From positions 3,038,001 through 3,102,000 of the forward strand of contig BJKQ01000005.1 of the NCBI GenBank assembly GCA_006538405.1: a stretch of 64,000 bases of DNA, in the 5' to 3' direction. The notes below the pieces were generated by a model. It was not told where the DNA came from and did no database searches. It saw only the letters and a program-made list of their open reading frames with translations. Made by a program: the position numbers and the translations under genes. Of this stretch, positions 1 to 11,152 are shown in pieces. Each line of letters starts with the position of its first letter. Position 1 is the stretch's first letter. The stretch comes from Hansfordia pulvinata (taxonomy: Eukaryota > Ascomycota > Sordariomycetes > Xylariales).

Positions 1-2309
1 TATAGGCCACCTTTCTGCACAGAGCTGGCGATCCTACGCAGCGCACGCACGTGGCCCTCGGCATGGGCTGGCTGCCACTACTGCAAGAGTGACCACTGGT
101 TTTCCCCATGCTCCGCCCGGCCATGATGTGCCCGCGCGACCCAAGGCCAGAGTAAGGATGTCAGCGTCAGCCGTCGCTACGTTTTGTAGACTAACAGTGA
201 CGGCCAATATGTCACGCTGTGTTGTGCTTACTTTGAAGAAGGTATGAACTCGCCACGTCGTGACCCTAAAATCTCATTTCTGGCCACATGCGCCTGCTGT
301 GGGATGCCTGCCGTGATCTGTTTGACATTGGCTCGCCGAGTCTGTGTTGCTTCTGGCATTTTCGTCGACTTTGATCCCCGTGGTGCTTTCGAGCAGTCTA
401 TACCAAGTCGCTCATGTGTGCCGAGATTCCATCGTCTGTCAACTCTATATCAAGATCACCCGGTGCGCAGAATTGAGCACCCCACTTCTAGCCAGCCGGC
501 CTCGTCTCAGCCCTGAGTGTACTGCTGAATGGGGGCAAGAGAACCTGGAGTTACGGTGTGTGCAATGTGCTGCAGTGGTGGCGAAGCTTGTGTCGCCGAG
601 GTGCCACCATTTCGTACGTCAAGTGCGGGTAAACCCCGATCTGTCTGCTTCCGAAGCAAGTTGAGTTCCTGGCCTCGAGCTTCAACTACGCACAAGGCCG
701 CCTTGGGCGCGTTGAGGTGGCTCAGTACCTATCCCATCCGCCGTGTCGATGGAGAGTCGGACCCTGGACAAACCCTTGAGCCGCGAAACAGCGGGCCTTC
801 CCGTTTCTCAAGGGAAGCTGAACCCTGGCATATACTTTCTCCCTGGCCTGGCCTTGGAACTCTATTCTGGCTTGGTGGGGGGGAAGGCGTTCCGTTCGAA
901 GGGCTCCTCGGCATCTCAAGGCAGGCAACAGCCCTTCCTGTCGTATACCGTACCTACCCAGTATGCGCTGATTCGCTGATTCGCTGGCTTTCTTTTGTGC
1001 GGAGATTCGCCGACGCCCCGAACAGACAGTCTCGCAGACCTGCAGGGACTGTCGCTATCTGAGCGTGCCTAGGTACCCGATCACGATCTTTTTTCTTTTT
1101 TTTTTTTTTATGCTCAAAGCGCGGTCGGTGGCTTGCCTGTCTGCATCCGAGTTCTCGGAAATAAAACGCTTTGCCTCGAGGGTGGTGGCGACATGGCACC
1201 TTTGAGTCATCTTCAGGGAACACTCAACCATGTCTGAGATCTCGCTTTGCAGTGCAATCGACACATGTCCTGGCGATGTCATTTTCAGCTGGAGGGGTGT
1301 ATCCATGTGACCGAACAGGGACGGTACCATCTCGACACGTCTGGCGAGACAGAGCAAAAGTATGATAACCGTCGACCCGCGCTTCAGTGACGGATCCAGG
1401 CGGAGACCATGGGGCATCTTTCCGGGTCTCGGAGAATTAGTCTTCTGGTTTTGAGGATGTTTCCCACTGCCATCAAGAGGATGCGAGTCGAACAAGCGGC
1501 GGTCAGTACCTAATGTACCGAAAGGGCTGACCTTCCTGTGATAGTGATGAGGACTCTTGATGTCCACTAATGAGACTAGACCTTGGTAACCGATACTGAC
1601 AATTGTGCAGTGGCAGCTCAACTTGCCGGTGTCTGTGCTTCACCTTGGGTGTTCCACACGCCGGCCTCCGCTTCGAGTTGGGTCGAGGCTATGAACACAC
1701 AAAGATGGGTCGAATTGGAATTTCGGGCGCTGGACTCAATAGTCGGGGTTCTCAACATGAGATTGAGTCAGGTACTTTCAGGGCAATATCAATCTGAACA
1801 TCCTTGACGCAAACCACCAAATGGCTCATACGCAGATAGTGAGTGTCCCCAACTATCTCCTTGTCAACTATACTGGGCGATTCCCGTTGTCGCAGCGACC
1901 CCAGGTGAGGTCTTGATCGGGAGGCCCTGGGCCATCTTTTTCAGAGCAGTATTGTATTACGTACGACGGCCAATCTCAGTATCTTAAGCAAAAGGTACTT
2001 GTGTTAGTAGACGAGCGTCTCACAGCAGCCTTCTCAACAATGCCGTCTTGCTCGTCGACAAGGCGCCCCAGGCCACAAACACGTGCGTTGCGCTCTGCCC
2101 TCGCTTCTCATCATCATTACCAACAACCCGGATTCACCACGCAGCCAGCGACCAGGATCTTAACAGTCCGTCTGCTCATCGCGTTGAAACGTATTCCTAT
2201 TTAGCCCGCTTCTCACTCTGTCCGCCTGCATTGCAGTGCCCCCCCCCCCCCCCCCCCTCCGCGATCCGCAGAGTTGGGAGGGCATCTCGATGCAGTCCCG
2301 AGGCTTTAA
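1..2309. other. Gene-free stretch, no supported feature
   Basis: I see no coding region here that combines a plausible start, codon usage, introns or a recognisable motif. The open frames on both strands are short and overlap one another without domain content. The stretch holds a poly-T run near 1089-1110 and a 19-base poly-C run at 2239-2257. It may contain the 3' untranslated region and downstream flank of the minus-strand gene ending at 2310. Confidence 0.5.
2239..2257. repeat. Poly-C homopolymer (19 nt)
   Basis: An uninterrupted run of 19 C lies about 50 nt beyond the stop codon of the minus-strand gene at 2310-2954. Runs of this length are prone to length errors and slippage. Confidence 0.95.
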
Positions 2310-2954
2310 CTAGGACGGAGCGGCCATGTCGACGCCGAAGGCGTGGGGCCCCACGTAGGCCGTCTCGTAGTCGTTGGGGCCGGGCCCGCGCGAGATGGAG
2401 CTCACGACGGCGGGCTCACTGGCGAAGGTGCCGGTCCACCCGCCGGCGTCGCTGACGCGCAGCTCGACGGCGCGCTCCTCCACCTGGGTGAAGCTGAAGG
2501 TGATGGGCGACCCCTCGCTGCAGGGCGAGTCCGCGACGGGCCGCAGGAACGGCTCCGACGATATCGCCGCCCCGGTGGCGTTGGCGCACTTGATCGTCTC
2601 CTCGGACCCCGGCCGGGCCAGCGTGAAGGTTGTCCTGGGATGGGGCGGCGTCAGTCCGCGCGCGAACGGCCAAGGTGGTTTTTTTTTTTTTTTTCTCTTT
2701 TTTCTTTTCCTTTTGTACCAGATCACAAGCCCCTCTTCTTCTTCTCTTGCCCCGTAGGCTGATTGACGGATGGTTCATCACGGGTCGAAGAAAAGAGTTG
2801 CTCACAGCTGTGTCAGGGAGCCGGCGTAGACGCGCGCTTCAAAGTTATTGACGTCCCATGCCGCCTGGGCTTGCGTGTCCCGCCTGGCCTCCTCGTGGAC
2901 AGGCGCCGCGGCCGCCGCGGAGGCCAGCAGGGCGAGCGGCAGGAGGGAGTTCAT
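2310..2954 (-). CDS. Small secreted protein, possibly AA1-like (Alt a 1-type) fold
   Basis: Two exons on the minus strand (2954-2806 and 2634-2310) join in phase across a 171-nt intron with a GTGAGC donor and a CCCAG acceptor, giving 157 residues. The start MNSLLPLALLASAAAAAP is a textbook signal peptide, so the protein should be secreted. The mature part begins with an AWDVNNFEARVYAG segment; a W-x-V-x-x-F pattern right after the signal peptide is common in fungal AA1-like/Alt a 1-type and related effector-like proteins. Only two cysteines are seen, in IKCANATG and DSPCSEG, and they could form one disulphide. There is one potential N-glycosylation site (NAT). A TATA-like element lies about 210 nt upstream. 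Function is unknown, and the AA1 assignment is inference from pattern only. Confidence 0.72.
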
Positions 2955-4519
2955 GCTGCGGTCTCGGTCTTTCCTTCGACCAGAGAGTTGAAGTGTCCCA
3001 CAGTCACTGGGAGTTCCCGGCGTGTTTGACGTGCGGTCGTTGTCGTTTCTTGAGGCAATGATGAGAGATTCTAAGGGGGGGGGAGGAAAGTCGAGACAGC
3101 CGACGAGGCACGATGATCCAAGCTACGACTACTCCAAAGCCCCACGGCTCTCCCTCGTGGTTTTATAAACGTCGTTAGATTGCGGCAATCCTGGGAGCCC
3201 GTAGCCCTGCGCGCTGATGACGTATGGCGTACGACCTCGTTTTCGGGTGATCAAGGCGGTCCGTCGTTGGCTGTGCTTGTCTCGCGGGCAGCGCAGTGGG
3301 CCAGGGTCCTATCGAGAGTAGCTTGGTCCCCGTTGGTCATCGGGCGTCGAATAGACGAGGAGATAGAGCGCGACGGCACTTGGAGCTCGTGTTTGGAAAC
3401 CCCCCTCCCCCCCTTTTCTTTTCCGGGAAAGGATCCATGACTGGGGCCCAGGGCAACGGGGCAAAGAGAAAGGGGGAGGGGCCTCGAAAACAGACACGAT
3501 GCCCGCAAAGCCCAAGATGAGCACGACAAGGCTAGGGACGTCCGTGGCCGTGTGCCTCGGGGCCGGGTTGGAGTCGTGTCGACAGCGACCTTCCTAAAGC
3601 CGTAAGGGACCCCCCTCCCGAGTCTCGAGACGAAAGCTCTCTCTCGCCTGCTCAATAGCCGCGCTTGCGCTGAATCGAGGACTGCAGGCCGCGATGCGAC
3701 GCTGGGACGTCATTCTTTGCACGCTTTGCTCTCCCACCCCCGAGGCCGTGGTCCGTCTCCTTGGCGCGAGTCTGCGTAATCGTTGAGCCCCCACCCTTAC
3801 TCGGTTGCGTCCATGGGCCTTCCCGCGTGGCGCCTACGAGTCAGACGGCATCATACAGTAGCAGCAGAGGCGAGAGTGGGCGAGGGCGTCTTCAATGCCG
3901 AGCCAATGGCGTGGCAACAATGTGTATTCAATGTTCCAAAGGAGTATTACTGCTAGATCGTGATGGGCCCCCCAGAGGAGGGAAAAGATGGATGGCGGGC
4001 TGGGCTGTCTATCCATGCATTCAGAGCCAGAGACTGCCGTTAAGCAATAGCCAAGGCCGCTCCATGCAACCATATGACGCAATATCCTGGGTGCCGGCAT
4101 CTTTCTTCTGTCCTCTCTCTCTCTCTCCACAGGCCCGCGTGCCTCGAGAGGAATCCTCCTCCAAGCACACGCCAGGTTGATCCTCAAAGACGTCAACATC
4201 CCGAGTTCACAAGACGTTGGCCGTCCTGCTGCTCGGGCTCATATGATATGGGGATGCTGGAAATGTTGTGTATGGAAAAACAAAAATGGAAAAAAAGCAA
4301 AACTTGTGCCCTTGGGGGAAAATCAACGGGTATTCAACGCCTCGGGTATGCGGAAACAAATGCAGCGCTAGCAAATGCAGGCATCAACGCACGACACGCA
4401 CGCACACATCTCCGCTCCCGAACTTCAAGTTCCTCGCGCTCTCGTATCCTCATTCTCTTCGTGCCATTCAGTCGTCTCTTGTCTCCGCCCCTTTCTTCTT
4501 CTTCTTCGTCGTCTCCTTA
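2955..4519. other. Intergenic region
   Basis: This holds the promoter of the minus-strand gene at 2310-2954 and the 3' flank of the minus-strand gene at 4520-5682. No supported gene is seen. Several open frames of about 100-180 codons exist on both strands, but they lack motifs, signal peptides or plausible introns. Confidence 0.5.
3162..3169 (-). promoter_or_regulatory. TATA-like box upstream of the small secreted protein gene
   Basis: Read on the minus strand the sequence is TTTATAAAA, about 210 nt upstream of the ATG at 2954 and close to CT-rich sequence. A position this far upstream implies a long 5' leader, so it is only a candidate. Confidence 0.4.
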
Positions 4520-5682
4520 TTATCGCCTGGTCAGCCACCCCAGCTTCTTCCGCGGCCCGCCTCCGCCCGCCTTCTCGAGGCCGCCGCCGCCGCCGTTACT
4601 GTTGTGGTGATTGTCGTCGCACTCGAGCTCGAGGCGGTACCTGCGGACGCTACCGCCGTCGTCGTCGAAGCCGACGCGGCGGGTGTCCTTGGGGATGAAG
4701 CAGTCCGGGACCATGTGACGCAGCAGCCAGCCCCGGAAGCCGCGGCTGGCGGCGTCGATGGCGGCGTACTCGAGCCGGCGCGTGTGGTCCGTGGTCCAGT
4801 AGTGGGTCGTCGGGGGCGGGGCGGTGGGGGCGGGCATGATGATGAGGAGGAGGAGTGGTTGTGGTGGTGGTGATCCTTGTAATCGACGCCGCCGGTGCCG
4901 TAGCAGTCAATGTTGGTGCTGTTGTTGTTGCTGCTGCTGGTGCTGCTGGTGCTGCTGTACTTGCCGTCGGCCTCCGCGGGTGGCAGCCGAGGGTGGTGCT
5001 CCATGGAGCCCTCCAGGCTGGGGAAGTGGTAGTACACGTCCGGGCGCTGCTGCTGGCCCGGCGCCAGGTGCAGCGACTGGCGCGGGGAGGCGCCGGCGCG
5101 GGAGCCCGGCGCCGATCGGGCGGCCCGCTTGATCGAGGGGCGTGTCCGGGGTCGAGTGGCGGCGGCGGCAGCGGCAGCAGCAGCCGGGGCGTTGGTGGCG
5201 GCGACGGCGGCGGCGTGGGCCGGGGTCGAGCTACCCGATGAGGCGGTCGTCGAGGAGCGGCGGGTGGTCGATTTGGACGAGGACGACGACGACGAGCCGG
5301 ACGTGGTGGACCCCCCCGCGGGAATCGAGGCGTAGCCCGAGTCGTGGCGGCTGATGGGCCTCGGGCCGGCCGGGGGCTTGTTGTGGGTGTTGTTCTTGTG
5401 GTTGTGATTGTGGTTGTGGTTGTGGCCGTGGTTGTGGCTGTGGCTGTTGTGGTAGTAGTGGTAGTACTCGTAGGCGGAGTAGTCGTCGGCGGCCCGCGGG
5501 TGTTCTTGCTGCTGCCGCTGCTGCTGCCGTCGCAGCTCCGAGTCGGGGCGGTCCGGCCGGGCGGGCTCGTACAGCTCCATCTCCTGGAAGCTGTGGTAGG
5601 TCGTGTCCGACTTGGCGATGCTGGCAAGGGAGGCGGGGCGTCGCAGCCGCGTCGGCGGCCCGTCATGAGGAGAAGACGACAT
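4520..5682 (-). CDS. His/Ser/Ala-rich conserved fungal protein, frame broken near 4840-4900
   Basis: The minus-strand start at 5682 reads MSSSPHDGPPTRLRRPASLA, followed by Gln-rich, His/Asn-alternating (about residues 75-95), Ser-rich and Ala-rich low-complexity tracts. The conserved-looking part is C-terminal (4837-4520). It contains THYWTTDHTRRLEYAAIDAA, RHMVPDCFIPKDTRRVGF and VRRYRLELE, and it lies in a different frame. The shift equals one missing base (1163 nt present; 1164 would give 387 residues). It falls in a C-rich Ser/Pro-coding stretch with no usable GT-AG intron, so an assembly deletion is likely. If the break is real, only a 105-residue C-terminal product could start at the internal ATG at 4837. 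I recognise no named domain. The disordered N-terminus plus compact C-terminus suggests a regulatory or scaffold protein, which is inference. Confidence 0.65.
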
Positions 5683-6275
5683 GGCGACGGGGGCAAGGGC
5701 GAGGGTCAGGGTGAGGAGCAGGGTCAGGGTCAGGATCAGGATGGGGACGACTCGACTGCTGGGGAGCAGCAGACCTCACGATTCGCATAGCCGGCTCGAG
5801 CAGGGACACGGGGGGATCCAAGCCTGGCTGCCGGCGTGCTGGCGGGTGACGACGACGGCGGCAGAGACCCGGCGGGAGGGACATGGATCGATATAAAAAT
5901 AAAAAGGGGACGACGACGATGGCGACAACGACATTGACCAACAACGACGGCAACAACGACGGCGGTGACGGTGACGGTCGGTTGCCACGGCAAAGCCACC
6001 ACCGAGAGCAGCAGCAGCAGCAGTAGCAGAAGCGAAGCAGCACTGACTGATGGAATAGAGGCGGCCGAGAAGTTGCGGTCTGGTCTCGTAATGTCCGGGT
6101 ATGGTATGGATGGCCAAATGAGGGGGCGATGGCGTGGAGCGGTCAGTTTACTCGCACATGGGTGAGGGCCAAGTGGACCGCCGAGCAGCTCTGTGCTTCT
6201 CTCTCTCTCTTTTGGAGCGCGGAGGAGTCGTGACGAACCGGACCTGGCTCTGCCAGTTTTTACCCGGCCACGATT

Positions 6276-6295
6276 TTATTATTATTATTATTATT
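6276..6295. repeat. (ATT)n microsatellite
   Basis: About six to seven tandem ATT units are visible in otherwise GC-rich intergenic DNA. Confidence 0.9.
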
Positions 6296-7032
6296 TGGTA
6301 CCAGGCGATGGAGTACGAGAATGCTCCGTAATGCACCTTACCTGGTACTCGTAGGTACGCACGGTAGGTAATGACGCGGGGATGGGCCCGCCAACTGCAA
6401 TAATGGTTCCTCGGTCGGCGGCAAAGAGAGCAGCGATGATCGTGTCGTGTCTCGTGCCTCGTCGTAGAAACCGGGACCCGTAAATAGTGCTAATAAATAG
6501 CTCGCGGGAGGCACCGGTGCAGATTCCGAGATGCGGCACACGGCGGGGCGGGCGGGCGGGCAATGATGAGCCCCTGGAGCGAGGGATCTGGCGCTGGGAT
6601 CGATCTGGCGGGGGGTTGACTTCCAGTGTGCGTGCCAATGTCGAGTCCCTCACTCGTAGGTGCTCGTAGGTATGAGCTGTCTGTCATTCGAGTTGTTGGA
6701 TATTATAGATTGTGACAATTCTTATCCGTGGTGAATGGGTGCTACAAGTACTGTGCTTGCAGCCAGAAAGAAATCGAGAGAGAAAAAAAAGCTCAAAATT
6801 CTGCTGCTGTTCTTGCGACCGGCACAGGTACTCTCGTACTCTCTCGTAGACCGTCCGTTGCTTTGTTGCTGCTGCTGGAGGGAAAAAGGCGGTCAGAGAC
6901 GGCGCTTGGCTGTTTTGAAGCTGATCGGCCGGGAGCGATTATCGTGAACCCCGCTTAAAAGGCGTTGATGGCGCCGGGGTGGCACTGGTGTGGGCTGGGA
7001 GAGTTCCACGGGGGGCGGGCGACGTGCGGGTC

Positions 7033-7064
7033 TCTTGTCTTGTCTTGTCTTGTCTTGTCTTGCC
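7033..7064. repeat. (TCTTG)n pentanucleotide microsatellite
   Basis: Roughly six tandem TCTTG units lie in the gene-free region. No coding context. Confidence 0.9.
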
Positions 7065-7211
7065 TCGCCGTCGTTTTTTCTTTCTCCCCCTTCTTTCCCT
7101 TTGCCCAGTGCGTTCCCTGCAATAAAAAAAAAGAGGGGGGCGGGCTGGCGGGCTACGAGTACTCGTAGCTGGGTTGATCGTGAGGAGATGTTGCGAAGCC
7201 GGAGACTGACC

Positions 7212-7231
7212 GACAGACAGACAGACAGACA
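7212..7231. repeat. (GACA)n tetranucleotide microsatellite
   Basis: Five GACA units. They are the reverse-complement unit of the longer (GTCT)n array at 8168-8248, about 0.95 kb away, so the two arrays form a loose inverted pair. Confidence 0.85.
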
Positions 7232-7712
7232 ACAAAGCTATTGTATTGCCTTCGCAGCGATCGATCGGATCTTTTGACACTACTGAAGGAAAGGGGCATA
7301 ATCAGGACAATCTTAGAGATCATAGACTAGTTATTAGGTAGTTGGACGAGAACAGCAACACTCGGATCACGGGCGTCGTGCGTCGTGCGTCGTGTGTCGT
7401 GTCGCCTCGTGTCGCCTCGTGGTGATGGTGATGGTGGTGGTGGTGCATTAGCAGCGGTTCCTGGCCCCATTGCCCTTGCATAAGACTGCAGGTCAGCTGG
7501 GGCGGCGGCGGGGGACGTGAGTGGCTGGAGCGAGGCCAAGGTCAACGGCGTTGGTCGCTGGATGGATCTACGAGTACCGGAGTTGGAGAATGGTCGGACC
7601 CCGGGCTGCCTCTCCGAACCGAGTCCGATGTCGCATGCGGGGGGGAGGCGAATGAAAAGGCAAGAGCGCTGATGAGAGAGAGAGGGTCACGATGGTGTTG
7701 ATGAATATTGGC

Positions 7713-7740
7713 TGTGTGTGTGTGTGTGTGTGTTTGTGTG
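7713..7740. repeat. (TG)n microsatellite
   Basis: About 13 TG units with one interruption (TTT) near the 3' end. Confidence 0.9.
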
Positions 7741-8167
7741 TAAATGTGGGCTTGTCGTCGGAGTCGGGCCGGGAGAGGGAAGGGACAGATGCGGGTATCC
7801 CCTCTGTGTGTGGGAACGAATGATGAATAGAGAAGGAGCACCCGTCCGTCCGTGAGGCTTCTAGAGGGAGTGGAGGTCGTACGAGTAATACACGGCAGCT
7901 GCCCGAGATTTATTCATCCATGATCGCAGGATATCACGGGTATTATCATCATCATCATGATAATTCTTCTTCAACTTATCATTCTGCATCTTCTCCCACG
8001 TCAAGATCGTCGCCGTGGACCCGAGGTAGGCACATGCGTACGCGTATACCTTACTTGGGAAGTATCTTGTATTGTCATGCCGTATACTCGTCAGTCCGGG
8101 TTCCCCAGCCGTGACATCGAATGCTGTCTTGCCCGCCCTTTACATGCATCTATCTTGTTCGCGCGCG

Positions 8168-8248
<81 letters not shown>
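8168..8248. repeat. (GTCT)n tetranucleotide microsatellite, about 20 copies
   Basis: An uninterrupted array of about 81 nt with unit TGTC/GTCT, the longest pure tandem repeat in the window. A G-run follows at 8268-8279. It lies in gene-free DNA. The three-frame open reading it produces (CLSV repeats) is an artefact of the repeat. Confidence 0.97.
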
Positions 8249-10155
8249 CACTTGTCTTAAAGGGGGAGGGGGGGGGGGGTCCCATTCATCCAATATGCGT
8301 GCCAGATCTGTCTGGCCTCGGATGACTGACGACTGACTGACGACTGGCGAGTGCCTCGACTCGGCACGCGCCGGCGACATCTCACCTCTCCTCGATGCAT
8401 CAGATCACAATTGGTTGGTAGGTAGACAGACCCTTCTATCGTAAGCGGGTGGGCGAGCGGGCGGGATCTGCCGCCCTCCAATCGGCTGTCCCGCAGGACC
8501 ATGCGGTCCGTCGTCCTTTCAGTTCTTCGTTCCTCGGCCCAGCCCATCTCTCATCGCTATCATAATCCCGGCAGTCAGCCATCCATCCAGTCAGGTCAAG
8601 TCCATTTCGGTTGGAAGCGCGCCCCGCCAAAGACTTGAGCCTCTCCGTTTGATGCATATCTCAATAGGGAGTGTTGCGCAAAGAGATATCAATGGAATTT
8701 TGAAGTACATCCATGCATCGATACTGTACATACATTCCGATGTACTTGACACTGCCCGTATTGTTGAACGTACCTAGATACCTATTATGTACTCAGTCGA
8801 TATTAGGTAGGTGCAGCACAGGTGCAGCAGCACGTGCAAGTGCCTGTGCAAAGAAGGTGCTGACCTCGGGCCCTGACCGTCACATCGCGGCTGTCATCCA
8901 TTGCCAGCCTGCATCACTCGCCTCGCTCTCTTCCGAGAATGCGTCTCTGGCTAATACTCCGTAATCATGGTCGTGATCTCGGGTAGAAGACGAAGACTCG
9001 GCACTCGTGCCGACAAGGTCCGTTCGTTTGGGACAGCCGACACACGCCCACCTGCACTTGCATCTTGGTGAGGATCACCTTAGGTACATATGTGCCTTAG
9101 GTAATCCAGGTACTTTCGTGGCGCATCAAGTTACTTGAGGTAAGGCAAGGCTTGTAGAATCATGATAAACGGCCTCGGCCTCGTGCTAGCCGCATCTCCA
9201 ACTGCAGCTCTGCTGTCCTCGTGGTCTTCTTCATGGGGATATTCTGGTCATCACCCTTCCACCATTTGATGAACGCCCTCCCGCTCCCGCTCGGCCCTCT
9301 CGGTCAACCCACGTACGTGGGCGCGTGGCCACGATGCCGCGTCGTGATCACCAGGCTTCACATCACTCGGAAGGTGTTTCAGTGGCGGGGTCTCCCAGGT
9401 TGCCCGTGTTGGAATGACGGCGGCTCCGGTGGATTTACACTCCCAACCGGGTGCAGCCGAGTCTTTCACATGTGAAAAGGGTAGCAATGGGGATCGCTGT
9501 ATTGGTAGGAAAAATGATGTAGAAGGGAGAGTTTCCCGGTCGGCCCCCAGTTAGGCATTTCCGCCCAAATAGCCCTAATGACGGTCGCACCTTCCCACAT
9601 GCATGGCACAGCACAGCGCGGGATGCTCTCTCTGCTTTCTACTCGTAGTCTTTGGCGGCGATGAAGGCTTTCTGGCGCCTTCGCTCGTAGATTCTTTTCG
9701 AACAGTCACAGACCACCTTACACCCCCCTCACCCCCGCTGTCTTCCTTTTCTCCCATCCCAGAAATCAGAAATCAGACCGGTTGGTCATCGCCATGGGAC
9801 AGCTAGCAAGACGCCGTCGCCTGGTGCGCTGGCCTCGCCTACGAGCGATCACGTCGAGTAAGGCAATACTGTCGCCAGATCCCCTTCATCTTCCACGATG
9901 ATGCCGCTAGAAGCATGCAAGACACCTCACTGACAACGGAGCGCCTCATCACAGACGCACCCCCGTAGCAGTAGCGGCAGTAATAGGGTCCGTGTGTACT
10001 CGTACGCCTGCTTTGCATGGATACTACCCGTACTCTCCGTAGGTCGAGAGGAGGCGGGCGGGGCCTGTCGCCATGTCGCGGCCCAGGTTTCGGCAGCGCA
10101 CGGATTGCCAATATCCCTCTACTGGTACCCCATCCTACCCTTTCCTGACCTTGAC

Positions 10156-10161
<6 letters not shown>

Positions 10162-10192
<31 letters not shown>
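10162..10192. repeat. (CT)n microsatellite
   Basis: About 15 CT units, gene-free context. Confidence 0.9.
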
Positions 10193-10193
<1 letters not shown>

Positions 10194-10941
10194 ACCCTGA
10201 CGGATGGCGTAGTTTCAATCAAAAAAGCATGCACGGCATGGTAGCCTGAGCGCCCACGCCCGGTTCACCACCCGGCGGGTTCGCGCCGCTCCACGCCGCT
10301 CCACGTCCCGCTGGCAAGCAGTCATGTCCCTGTCTCGAGATTTGACGGCGCCAACGACACGAGCCCGACGAGACACGATGCTTGCCGGTCGGGCCCTTTG
10401 GGAAGCGCAAACCCCAGGCCGCAGAGTGGCCCCGGGCGCGCCGGCAGTCGTGCGCTGTCCCCGGCGCCACCGCGCACAGCACAGCACAGCACCACGGCAC
10501 AGGCGGCTTGGCCGGGCCCCCACACGGCAATGAGCCCGAATAGAGACACTGTCAGGGTAGTAGGAGGAGGCTCGTCCCCGGCCGTCGAAGCCCATGAAAT
10601 CGACCCTTGGCGAGATCGGCATCTGCCATGTTTGCTGGCAGGCTGGCTGGCTGGTTGGCATGGTCTTGTCCGTTTCACCAGCCCTCCCGCTGTCACGGGC
10701 AGCCGTGCGTACACGAGGCTCGCCGTGGCCGCTTGGCCCTATACCCGGCGCGCCTAGTCGCGCACGCCATGCCTCGTGCGATGTGCTGATGCCGCTGCCC
10801 GCTCTCCACAGCCCGACAGCGCATGTTTCACCATGGCGTGGCAATTCGAGCATGGACGGACGGACGAACAAGAAGATGGACTGGTAGACAAACAGACATA
10901 GAGATGCCTCGAGCTGCTGACCGGCGCTTGAGGTGTCCCGT

Positions 10942-10949
10942 GTATAAGA
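10942..10949 (+). promoter_or_regulatory. TATA-like box of the Gly/Ala/Tyr-rich secreted protein gene
   Basis: GTATAAGA is followed by a CT/CA-rich leader and lies about 210 nt before the ATG at 11153. The arrangement fits a strongly expressed fungal gene, but the transcription start is not known. Confidence 0.45.
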
Positions 10950-11152
10950 AGGCAAGCCTCTGCTCTGCTGTTTGGGGGAGGAGAGATCTGTAGCCACACC
11001 ACAACTCAACCAAGCTCTCACGCTTCACGCCTTTACGCAACCTTCGTTCTTGTTTTCTTCTTGCTTGACCTTCCGGTCTAACGCCTTCGATCTTTCCGAG
11101 TACTTTCAAAATTGCCCCGGTGGCTCGATCTTTCAACAACCCTCTCTTCAAG

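Larger units (their letters stand above)
5683..11152. other. 5.5-kb gene-free, microsatellite-rich region
   Basis: No supported gene is visible. The stretch is rich in simple repeats: (ATT)n near 6276, (TCTTG)n at 7033, (GACA)n at 7212, (TG)n at 7713, (GTCT)n at 8168 and (CT)n at 10162. It also has many TACTCGTA-like and TAGGTA/TACCTA motifs. Longer open frames around 10,200-11,020 on the minus strand have no recognisable content and appear to be by-products of GC-rich sequence. The last 200 nt carry the promoter of the gene at 11153. Confidence 0.6.

Noticed and set aside
8168..8248. Could be a CRISPR-like array
   Set aside because: A pure tetranucleotide repeat without spacers in a eukaryotic genome.
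10215..11021. Minus-strand frame of 268 codons
   Set aside because: Arg/Ala/Ser composition without domain, overlaps the promoter of the gene at 11153.
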